Positions 6,955 to 13,971 of a stretch of 20,379 bases of DNA are shown here, piece by piece. The notes under the pieces are model-generated. The model saw only the letters and a program-made list of their open reading frames with translations. It did no database searches and was not told the DNA's origin. Numbering within the stretch: the stretch's first letter is position 1; every line of letters starts with the position of its first letter. A program made the position numbers and the translations under genes. This DNA is from Cellvibrionaceae bacterium (lineage in GTDB: Bacteria > Pseudomonadota > Gammaproteobacteria > Pseudomonadales > Cellvibrionaceae), in NCBI GenBank assembly GCA_021151525.1, contig JAGKXD010000072.1, positions 1-20,379 on the forward strand. The letters are read 5' to 3'.

Positions 6955-8676
6955 ATGAATACCCCCACGCATTTGAATGGCCTTGCTCGCCGCTTGGTGG
7001 CAGACAGCCTCCTTGACGCGGAAGTTGCTAAAAAGGCGCTGGCTCAGTCAGCCAAAGAAAAAATGCCTTTTGTACAGCATTTGGTCTCAAGCGGGCTATT
7101 GGATTCCAGAACCATTGCTCGTGCGGCCTCGGAAGAGTTCGGCGCTCCACTCTTTGATTTGGATGCACTGAGCAAAGATGCGATTCCCGATAAACTTGTG
7201 GATGAAAAGCTGATCCGCAAACACCATGCCCTTCCCATCATTAAGCGCGGCACTAGGCTTTTTCTTGCAGTTGCTGATCCAACGGACCTACATGCTCTTG
7301 ATGAAATCAAATTCAATACGGGTTTAAACACCGATGCCATATTGGTGGAGGCCGACAAACTCGCCACGGCGATAGAAAAATTTCTAACCGCACAAGACAA
7401 CCTAAACGATGCACTCGGTGGATTGGATGATGCAGACCTAGAAAATCTTGACATCCAAGCGGTTGATGAAGACGGTGGAGGCGAAGATAAAACATCGGAA
7501 GCGGACGAAGCCCCGATTGTTAAATATATAAACAAGATTCTTTTGGATGCCATCAAAGGCGGCTCGTCCGATATTCACTTTGAACCCTACGAAAAGGCCT
7601 ACCGTGTCCGCTTTCGTACGGATGGGGTTTTGCATGAAGTTGCCAAGCCTCCCGTTAATCTCGCCAGCCGCATGGCCGCCCGTCTGAAAGTTATGTCACA
7701 AATGGATATTTCAGAGCGGAGAGTCCCGCAAGATGGGCGTATAAAACTCAAAGTATCCAAAACTCGCGCCATTGATTTCCGTGTGAACACCCTGCCGACA
7801 CTGTTCGGTGAAAAGATAGTATTGCGTATTCTTGACCCAAGCTCCGCCAAACTTGGTATTGACGCATTAGGCTACGAAGATTTTCAAAAGAAACTTTACT
7901 TAGATGCACTGGCGCAATCGCAAGGCATGATTTTGGTGACCGGTCCAACAGGTAGTGGTAAAACGGTTTCGCTCTACACGGGCTTAAACATTCTGAACAC
8001 GCCAGAACTCAATATTTCGACAGCAGAAGACCCCGTGGAGATTAACCTCGAAGGTATTAATCAGGTACAGATGAATACCAAGGTTGGCCTTACCTTCGCG
8101 GAAGCCCTCAGGTCATTCTTGCGTCAAGACCCGGATATAGTCATGGTGGGTGAGATTCGCGACTTGGAGACCGCTGAAATCGCCATCAAAGCGGCTCAAA
8201 CGGGTCACTTGGTGCTATCAACTCTCCATACCAATAGTGCACCCGAAACCTTAACTCGTTTAATGAACATGGGGGTTCCAGCCTTTAATATTGCAACGAG
8301 CGTTAGCTTGATTATTGCCCAACGCCTTGCACGCCGCTTGTGTACTATCTGCAAAAAGCCCGCAACAGATATACCTCCAGCGATTCTCACCGAAGAAGGA
8401 TTCGACGATATAGGTATCCCAAGATCTGAATTTCAACTCTTCCATCCTGTGGGCTGCCAAAACTGCAATGGCGGCTACAAAGGTCGTCTGGGTGTTTATG
8501 AAGTGGTTCGCATCACCCCTGCAATCGCCAACCTTATAATGGAAGGCGGCAACTCTCTACAAATTGCGAGAGTCGCAAAAGAAGCAGGCTTTAATAACCT
8601 ACGAGTTTCCGCATTGCGTAAAGTAGCAATGGGGCTAACCAGCCTCGAAGAGGCTAACCGAGTCACCAAGGATTAA
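6955..8676 (+). CDS. pilB: Type IV pilus assembly ATPase PilB
   Basis: A 573-residue hexameric ATPase of the GspE/PilB class that drives pilus extension from the cytoplasmic face. The N-terminal region (about 1-150) is a MshEN/GspE-N type domain. An acidic linker around 155-185 (DEDGGGEDK) leads into the motor. Walker A is GPTGSGKT (330-337), the Asp box surrounds STAEDPVE (about 355-362), Walker B is DPDIVMVGEIRD (392-403) and the His box is GHLVLSTLHTN (417-427). A tetracysteine zinc site is formed by Cys463, Cys466, Cys501 and Cys504, which separates extension ATPases (PilB) from retraction ATPases (PilT). The ATG at 6955 has GGAG seven bases upstream. It is the first gene of a tight operon with pilC and pilD. 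Length is normal and all motifs are intact. Confidence 0.97.
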   Translation: MNTPTHLNGLARRLVADSLLDAEVAKKALAQSAKEKMPFVQHLVSSGLLDSRTIARAASEEFGAPLFDLDALSKDAIPDKLVDEKLIRKHHALPIIKRGTRLFLAVADPTDLHALDEIKFNTGLNTDAILVEADKLATAIEKFLTAQDNLNDALGGLDDADLENLDIQAVDEDGGGEDKTSEADEAPIVKYINKILLDAIKGGSSDIHFEPYEKAYRVRFRTDGVLHEVAKPPVNLASRMAARLKVMSQMDISERRVPQDGRIKLKVSKTRAIDFRVNTLPTLFGEKIVLRILDPSSAKLGIDALGYEDFQKKLYLDALAQSQGMILVTGPTGSGKTVSLYTGLNILNTPELNISTAEDPVEINLEGINQVQMNTKVGLTFAEALRSFLRQDPDIVMVGEIRDLETAEIAIKAAQTGHLVLSTLHTNSAPETLTRLMNMGVPAFNIATSVSLIIAQRLARRLCTICKKPATDIPPAILTEEGFDDIGIPRSEFQLFHPVGCQNCNGGYKGRLGVYEVVRITPAIANLIMEGGNSLQIARVAKEAGFNNLRVSALRKVAMGLTSLEEANRVTKD

Positions 8677-8679
8677 CCT

Positions 8680-9939
8680 ATGGCTACCAGTGCTACTACC
8701 GCTCAAAAAACAAAAACAGCAGCCAAGCCAAGCGCTGTCACTAACACTTATGTGTACAAGGGTGTAGATAAAAAAGGCACTCAAGTTCAAGGGGAAATTA
8801 ATAGCTCCAGCCCTGCCCTAGCCAAAGCCCAGCTATTAAAGCAAGGAATTTCAGCCAAGTCTGTTTCCAAAAAAGCAAAGCCGCTTTTTGGTTCAGGCGG
8901 AAAAGCAATCAAGCCAGTTGATATAGCCGTGTTTGCCCGCCAAATGGCAACCATGATGAAAGCCGGCGTTCCGCTAGTGCAGGCTTTTGATATTGTGGCA
9001 GATGGTTTGGAAAACCCGAACTTGCGCAAACTCGTGCTCACTATTCGCGATAGCGTTGCCGCCGGTGGTGGCTTTGCCCCTTCTCTGCGTGAACATCCCA
9101 AATATTTTGATGATTTATTTTGTAACTTGGTTGATGCCGGTGAACAAGCGGGTGCGCTAGAAACCATGCTGGACAGAATTGCAACCTACAAAGAAAAAAC
9201 CGAGCGATTAAAAGCAAAAATTAAAAAAGCTCTTAGCTATCCGATAGCAGTTGTTATTGTCGCCATTGTAGTTACCGGCATTTTGCTAGTGAAAGTAGTT
9301 CCGCAATTTGCGGAAACATTCAGCAGCTTTGGCGCAAATTTACCGGCATTTACCCTGTTCGTTTTACATCTCTCTGAACTTGCACAATCTTATTGGCTAA
9401 TCATATTGCTTGGTATTGCCGGAGGAGTGTTCCTTTTTAAAGAAGCGGCGCGCCGCTCAAAATCTTTTTCTTATTTAATTGATCGTTATGTGCTGAAAAT
9501 ACCGATTGTTGGTCAAATTATTTACTTGTCTGTGATGGCTCGTTTTGCACGTACCCTGTCCACAACTTTTGCCGCCGGTGTTCCCTTAATTGAAGCTCTG
9601 ACTTCTGTTGCAGGCGCCGCTGGAAATCAAATTTATGCAGATGCCATTATCAAAATTCGTGAAGATGTTTCTACAGGTATTCAACTTAATACCGCATTGA
9701 AAACTCGCGGAATATTCCCAACACTCTTAATACAAATGGCCGCGATTGGTGAGGAGTCTGGTGCGCTTGATGCCATGCTCGATAAAGTTGCAACCTATTA
9801 TGAAGAAGCCGTAGATAACACTGTAGACAGCCTCACTTCCTTGCTCGAACCGATGATTATGTCAGTGCTGGGAATTTTGGTGGGCGGATTAATGGTGGCG
9901 ATGTACATGCCAATTTTCCAACTTGGCCAAGTGGTATAA
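8680..9939 (+). CDS. pilC: Type IV pilus inner-membrane platform protein PilC
   Basis: A 419-residue inner-membrane protein of the GspF/PilC family, which forms the platform turned by PilB during pilus assembly. A basic, Ala/Lys-rich start is followed by YVYKGVDKKGTQVQGEI, the usual PilC N-terminal element. Two copies of the T2SSF cytoplasmic domain are visible: about 85-208 (FARQMATMMKAGVPL ... GEQAGALETML) and about 288-410 (FARTLSTTFAAGVPL ... GEESGALDAML). Membrane helices lie near 187-207, 237-254 and 388-413. The ATG comes three bases after the pilB stop; AAGGA inside the end of pilB, seven bases upstream, serves as ribosome-binding site, so the two are coupled. Full length and intact. 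Confidence 0.97.
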   Translation: MATSATTAQKTKTAAKPSAVTNTYVYKGVDKKGTQVQGEINSSSPALAKAQLLKQGISAKSVSKKAKPLFGSGGKAIKPVDIAVFARQMATMMKAGVPLVQAFDIVADGLENPNLRKLVLTIRDSVAAGGGFAPSLREHPKYFDDLFCNLVDAGEQAGALETMLDRIATYKEKTERLKAKIKKALSYPIAVVIVAIVVTGILLVKVVPQFAETFSSFGANLPAFTLFVLHLSELAQSYWLIILLGIAGGVFLFKEAARRSKSFSYLIDRYVLKIPIVGQIIYLSVMARFARTLSTTFAAGVPLIEALTSVAGAAGNQIYADAIIKIREDVSTGIQLNTALKTRGIFPTLLIQMAAIGEESGALDAMLDKVATYYEEAVDNTVDSLTSLLEPMIMSVLGILVGGLMVAMYMPIFQLGQVV

Positions 9940-9941
9940 CA

Positions 9942-10841
9942 GTGTCAGATTTAGTCAGAGCATTGGAGTTATATCCATTATTAGGAACAATCAGTGCAGG
10001 TATTTTAGGTTTACTGGTTGGTAGCTTTTTAAACGTTGTGATTTATCGCGTCCCCAAAATGATGGAGCGCGAATGGCGCGACCAGTGCATTGAATTTTTG
10101 GGCGATGACAATATCAAGGATGATGCGAAGAAACCATTCGCACCAGAAAAATTTAATTTAGTAACACCCAACTCCACTTGCCCATCCTGCGGACATCAAA
10201 TAAAACCGTGGGAAAACATTCCTGTTATTAGCTATTTATTTTTGCGCGGAAAGTGCTCTGCTTGTAAAACGTCAATTTCTTTGCGCTATCCAATTATAGA
10301 ATTCGCCACAGGTGTTTTGTCTGCGATAGCGATATACAGTTTCGGCCCAAATACAACTGGTCTAGCATGCCTTGTATTCACTTGGTGTCTTATCGCACTA
10401 ACAATGATTGATGTAGATACACAATTATTGCCGGATAGTATTACTCTGCCATTATTGTGGTTGGGATTAATTGCAAACTCATTTGGCCTTTTTACGTCTC
10501 TCGATAGCGCGCTCTGGGGAGCAATCGCCGGTTATCTTTCACTCTTTTCCGTCTACTGGTTATTTAAGTTATTAACGGGAAAAGAAGGAATGGGGTTTGG
10601 CGATTTCAAATTGCTGGGTGCGCTAGGTGCATGGCTCGGCTGGCAAATGTTACCGCAAATTATTATGTTAAGTGCATTGGTCGGCGCAATCATCGGCATC
10701 AGTATGATAGTGATTCGCGGACGCGACAAAAATATTCCTATTCCCTTCGGCCCTTATTTAGCAGTTGCTGGTTGGATTGCGCTTATGTGGGGCCACGATA
10801 TCAATCAGCTCTACTTAAATTACGCCTTCGGTCATCACTAA
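9942..10841 (+). CDS. pilD: Prepilin peptidase / N-methyltransferase
   Basis: A 299-residue inner-membrane aspartyl protease that removes prepilin leaders after Gly and methylates the new N-terminal Phe; it normally also serves type II secretion pseudopilins. The N-terminal methylase half has GSFLNVVIYRVPKMM and the zinc-binding pair CPSC (80-83) and CSAC (105-108), with ISLRYPIIE after it. The peptidase half has IDVDTQLLPD (156-165) and the GFGD motif (218-221), whose aspartates are the catalytic pair. About eight membrane segments are evident. The start is a GTG two bases after the pilC stop, without a strong ribosome-binding site, so translational coupling is likely. It processes the PilA encoded nearby. 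Confidence 0.96.
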   Translation: MSDLVRALELYPLLGTISAGILGLLVGSFLNVVIYRVPKMMEREWRDQCIEFLGDDNIKDDAKKPFAPEKFNLVTPNSTCPSCGHQIKPWENIPVISYLFLRGKCSACKTSISLRYPIIEFATGVLSAIAIYSFGPNTTGLACLVFTWCLIALTMIDVDTQLLPDSITLPLLWLGLIANSFGLFTSLDSALWGAIAGYLSLFSVYWLFKLLTGKEGMGFGDFKLLGALGAWLGWQMLPQIIMLSALVGAIIGISMIVIRGRDKNIPIPFGPYLAVAGWIALMWGHDINQLYLNYAFGHH

Positions 10842-10854
10842 TAGTGAACTCAAG

Positions 10855-11454
10855 ATGATTATTGGTTTAACCGGTGGTATTGGCAGTGGGAAATCTGAAG
10901 TTTCATCCAGATTTGAAAAGTTGGGCATCACGGTCATAGATGCGGATGTTGTCGCACGGGAAGTAGTGACTCTTGGAAAGCCTGCGCTTAATACAATCAC
11001 AGAACATTTTGGATCGAGCATACTTTTAGCTGACGGCAATCTAGATCGCAAAAAACTACGTGAAGTTATTTTTGAAAATCCCTCCGAAAAATTATGGCTG
11101 GAAAATCTACTTCATCCTATTATTCGCACTGAAATCATTACACAACTTAATCTAAGTAAAAGCCCCTACGCGATTCTTGCTTCTCCATTATTGCTTGAAA
11201 CAAATCAACACGAACTCGTAGATCGCATACTGGTGGTAGATGCGGACGAAGCTCTACAACTCACTCGAGCCAGTTTGCGAGATGCAAGCAATGAAGAACA
11301 AATAAAAAAAATTATGCTTACTCAAATGAGCCGCTCAGAGCGTTGCAGCAACGCAGATGACATAATTCACAACCACGGCAATTTACTGGAACTTGAACAG
11401 CAAGTACAAAACCTGCATGAGCAATACCTTAAATTGGCGCAGAAAGAAATTTGA
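10855..11454 (+). CDS. coaE: Dephospho-CoA kinase
   Basis: A 199-residue cytoplasmic kinase that phosphorylates the 3'-hydroxyl of dephospho-CoA with ATP, the last step of coenzyme A synthesis. The P-loop GGIGSGKS spans residues 7-14 directly after the first strand (MIIGLT). DADVVAREVV follows at about 30-39, and the LLHPIIR segment is the usual CoA-binding-region marker. SPLLLET and VVDAD match the family core. Length is normal. It lies 13 bp after pilD and four bases before yacG; the pilD-coaE-yacG order is common in pseudomonads and relatives. The ribosome-binding site before the ATG is weak, suggesting coupling to pilD translation. Confidence 0.96.
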   Translation: MIIGLTGGIGSGKSEVSSRFEKLGITVIDADVVAREVVTLGKPALNTITEHFGSSILLADGNLDRKKLREVIFENPSEKLWLENLLHPIIRTEIITQLNLSKSPYAILASPLLLETNQHELVDRILVVDADEALQLTRASLRDASNEEQIKKIMLTQMSRSERCSNADDIIHNHGNLLELEQQVQNLHEQYLKLAQKEI

Positions 11455-11458
11455 AGAT

Positions 11459-11665
11459 ATGCAAACAACAAATGATACAGAACCAATGAAGCTCAACTGC
11501 CCTACCTGTAAGAAAGTGGTGTTATGGAATGATGATTTCCCGTTCAGACCATTTTGCTGTGATCGTTGCCGCTTAATTGATCTCGGCGAATGGGCCAGTG
11601 AAAATCATAAAATTGCAGGCAGCTCTTTGGATATAAATTCTGAAGAAAATGTAGATGATTTTTAA
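11459..11665 (+). CDS. yacG: DNA gyrase inhibitor YacG (small zinc protein)
   Basis: A 68-residue zinc-finger protein that in E. coli binds GyrB and inhibits gyrase. The zinc ligands follow the family spacing: Cys14-x2-Cys17, then x15, Cys33-x3-Cys37, in CPTCKKVVLW and PFCCDRCRLIDLGEWA. A short acidic tail completes it. The frame can be extended to 11393, but that part overlaps coaE. The ATG at 11459, four bases after the coaE stop, gives the family length. It is the last gene of the pilB-to-yacG operon and converges on the Nudix gene with only 13 bp between the stop codons. Confidence 0.94.
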   Translation: MQTTNDTEPMKLNCPTCKKVVLWNDDFPFRPFCCDRCRLIDLGEWASENHKIAGSSLDINSEENVDDF

Positions 11666-11678
11666 CTGAATAAAAAAT

Positions 11679-12617
11679 TCACCACCACTCACTAATCGCC
11701 GCAATTCCTTGAGCACCTTTTTCTATAGCGGTTGGCAAATCTGACTCTTTCATACCTCCCAAAGCGAATACGGGAAGAGTCGCTTTCTCTACCAGAGATC
11801 CAAACTCCAGCCACCCCATTGGCGTTTGTTGTGGATGAGATACTGTTACTGATACAGGCGACAAACAAATAAAATCCACACCAATTTTTTGAGCATGCTC
11901 AATTTCCAATTGATTGTGGCACGCCGCGCTTAAGAGCACATCCTTCTCGACAGGGCGATGACTACAACTTAAAAGATTTTTTGAGCTTAAATGCAGCCCC
12001 AATCTATAAGACGATTTTATTTCTACAAAACGTTCTGTGCTGCTATTAATCAACAAAGTCGCTGCATAACGACCGCAAAGCTCAGCAGCACGTTCAATTA
12101 AAGAACTGCTTAGTTCGCTTTCTTTAACGCGCAACTGAACTAAATTTATTCCACGCTTGAGCGCAGACTCTAATCGCACAACAAATTCGTCACTATGCTG
12201 AAATTCGCCCGTAACAAGCAAACGATTAGGCAAATTAATGGCGGTAACAATGGGCCGATTTGCAGCCGGAAACTCGTACTGATGCAAATCAGCAGGCGCA
12301 ACCCAAATAATGGGTTGCCCTTCGTTGCCTTTTGCAATACCAGTGAAGCCTGTGACCTTATGAACATCCAACAGAACAATTTTATCGCCATAGTCGTGGC
12401 GAATTTTGATGAGTGGTTCAGTTGCATGTACTTCAATCGCCAGCTCTTCACTGAGCTCACGCTTTAACGCATCGAACAGACTTTCATTCTGCTCTACTTT
12501 TCCGCCAGGAAACTCCCACAAACCTCCTTGATGGGTTTTATCTGGGCGCTTGGCAATGAGAATAGAGCCATTCTCGCTAAGAATGACTCCAACGGCAACA
12601 TGAACCACACGGGACAA
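11679..12617 (-). CDS. Nudix hydrolase (MutT-like) fused to a ThiE/TenI-like domain
   Basis: A 312-residue two-domain protein. The N-terminal part (about 1-130) is a MutT-type Nudix hydrolase, expected to remove pyrophosphate from oxidised dGTP. WEFPGGK precedes a complete Nudix box G-x5-E-x7-REL-x-EE (Gly39, Glu45, Arg53-Glu54, Glu57-Glu58). The C-terminal part (about 132-312) has the TIM-barrel pattern of thiamine-phosphate synthase: VQLRVKE (160-166), GLHL (207-210), GVDFICLSPV (246-255) and a GG-M phosphate-binding loop (287-289). The metal-binding aspartates of genuine ThiE appear replaced (INSS where I-N-D-R is usual), so thiamine synthesis is doubtful. This fusion is known from pseudomonads. 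The start is a TTG at 12617 with AGGA nine bases upstream; it gives the usual VVHVAVGVI opening. It sits 44 bp after argJ on the same strand. Confidence 0.9.
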   Translation of the reverse strand: MSRVVHVAVGVILSENGSILIAKRPDKTHQGGLWEFPGGKVEQNESLFDALKRELSEELAIEVHATEPLIKIRHDYGDKIVLLDVHKVTGFTGIAKGNEGQPIIWVAPADLHQYEFPAANRPIVTAINLPNRLLVTGEFQHSDEFVVRLESALKRGINLVQLRVKESELSSSLIERAAELCGRYAATLLINSSTERFVEIKSSYRLGLHLSSKNLLSCSHRPVEKDVLLSAACHNQLEIEHAQKIGVDFICLSPVSVTVSHPQQTPMGWLEFGSLVEKATLPVFALGGMKESDLPTAIEKGAQGIAAISEWW

Positions 12618-12661
12618 ATCTATGCTTCCTATTCTATGCGTCTAAGCTATATATCTAATGT

Positions 12662-13882
12662 TTACGATCTGTAATCCGCATTGATGCGGACATATTCATA
12701 AGAAAGATCTGTGGTCCAAATAGTTTCCGCAAAATCGCCGCGATTCAAATTGATATTAATTGCAATATCAGAACCGCTCATCACTTTTTGCCCCTGCTCT
12801 TCGGTATAGCTTGCTGCGCGACCGCCATTTTGCACTATAAGCACATCATTCAAATGCACAACAACTTTACTCGCATCAAGATTATTCAAACCAGCATAAC
12901 CAATAGCAGCAACAATACGCCCCCAGTTTGGGTCCGATGCAAAGAGTGCAGTTTTAATCAGAGGTGAATGTGCAACAGCATAACCCACGTCGAGGCATTC
13001 ATCGCGATCAGCTCCGCCACTTACCACAACCGTAACGAATTTAGTTGCACCTTCGCCATCACTCACAATACTTTTTGCGAGATGGATATGTGCTGCCAAA
13101 ATAGTCGCACGAAGTTTTTCATAAAGCTCTCCGCTTGCTTCAGTAATTTCTGGCAAATCCACCTGCCCTGATGCAATCAAAATGCACGAATCATTGGTAG
13201 AAGTATCGCCATCAATGGTGATGCGATTGAATGATTTATCTGCCGCTTCACGCGCAAGTTGTTGCAACAACGCTTGCGAAATTTTTGCGTCAGTGGCGAT
13301 GTAACCCAACATAGTTGCCATATTGGGCTTAATCATGCCCGCACCTTTTGCGATGCCATTTACCGTAACTGTTTTACCTTGGTATTCAAACTGCTCGCTA
13401 AAACCTTTTGCTCGAGTGTCTGTTGTCATAATGCCTGCACCAGCATCATCCCAACCATTTTCATTGGCTTTGGCTAAAGCCTCAGGAATAGCAGCAATAA
13501 TTTTTGCAACAGGCAGCGGCTCGCCAATTACACCTGTGGAAAATGGCAATACTTGTTCGGCCTTAACACCCTTTGCTTCTGCAATTGCTGCGCATGTTGA
13601 TTTTGCATCAAGCAAACCTTGCTCGCCTGTACAGGCATTAGCATTCCCTGAATTAATTACTAAAAAACGAATTGAAGCCTTACTTAAGTGTTCGCGACAA
13701 ACAGTGACAGGGGCAGCGCAAAATGCATTTTTAGTAAATACACCAGCGACATTACTACCTTCTGCCAACTCAAATAGAACCACATCGCGGCGATTTACTT
13801 TTTTTATTCCTGCACAAACTGCAGTTAACTTTACACCTTTAACAGGATGCATTACTGGGAAAGGATATTCACCTACGGCCAT
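12662..13882 (-). CDS. argJ: Bifunctional glutamate N-acetyltransferase / amino-acid acetyltransferase
   Basis: A 406-residue cytoplasmic enzyme of arginine synthesis. It transfers acetyl from N-acetylornithine to glutamate and often also uses acetyl-CoA. It self-cleaves into two chains. The cleavage site is in KGAGMIKPNMATML, with Thr190 as the new N-terminal nucleophile; the upstream TTDTRAKG and STGVIGE segments are also conserved. Asn-rich SNDSCI-like TNDSCILIASG and the NRGD tail fit the family. The open frame reaches an ATG at 13897, but MAVGEYPFPVMHPV from the ATG at 13882 matches pseudomonad ArgJ, and GGTGAG lies just upstream of it as ribosome-binding site, while nothing similar precedes 13897. 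The secA terminator lies 34 bp upstream of the start, so argJ should have its own promoter or rely on read-through. Confidence 0.96.
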   Translation of the reverse strand: MAVGEYPFPVMHPVKGVKLTAVCAGIKKVNRRDVVLFELAEGSNVAGVFTKNAFCAAPVTVCREHLSKASIRFLVINSGNANACTGEQGLLDAKSTCAAIAEAKGVKAEQVLPFSTGVIGEPLPVAKIIAAIPEALAKANENGWDDAGAGIMTTDTRAKGFSEQFEYQGKTVTVNGIAKGAGMIKPNMATMLGYIATDAKISQALLQQLAREAADKSFNRITIDGDTSTNDSCILIASGQVDLPEITEASGELYEKLRATILAAHIHLAKSIVSDGEGATKFVTVVVSGGADRDECLDVGYAVAHSPLIKTALFASDPNWGRIVAAIGYAGLNNLDASKVVVHLNDVLIVQNGGRAASYTEEQGQKVMSGSDIAININLNRGDFAETIWTTDLSYEYVRINADYRS

Positions 13883-13915
13883 GATTTTTCTCACCATTCA
13901 ATAATTAGCACTAAC

Positions 13916-13944
13916 AAAAAAGAGATGCAGAACATCTCTTTTTT
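13916..13944 (-). terminator. Intrinsic terminator downstream of secA
   Basis: A perfect 12-bp inverted repeat, AAAAAAGAGATG with CATCTCTTTTTT (13916-13927 and 13933-13944), has a five-base loop. On the - strand the hairpin ends in a run of six T. It lies 27 bp past the secA stop and before argJ. The symmetric A and T tracts could also work on the + strand, but no + strand gene reads into it. Confidence 0.93.
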
Positions 13945-13971
13945 GAATTCTATTTCACAACTAGAAAATTA

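Noticed and set aside
7044..7556. 170-codon - strand open frame
   Set aside because: Fully antisense within pilB; the Ser/Ala-rich product is typical of a reverse-frame shadow.
8787..9167. 126-codon - strand open frame
   Set aside because: Antisense within pilC with no motif or ribosome-binding site.
13323..13904. 193-codon + strand open frame
   Set aside because: It lies antisense to argJ, whose family match is unambiguous, and its product has no recognisable motif; it is a shadow of biased codons.
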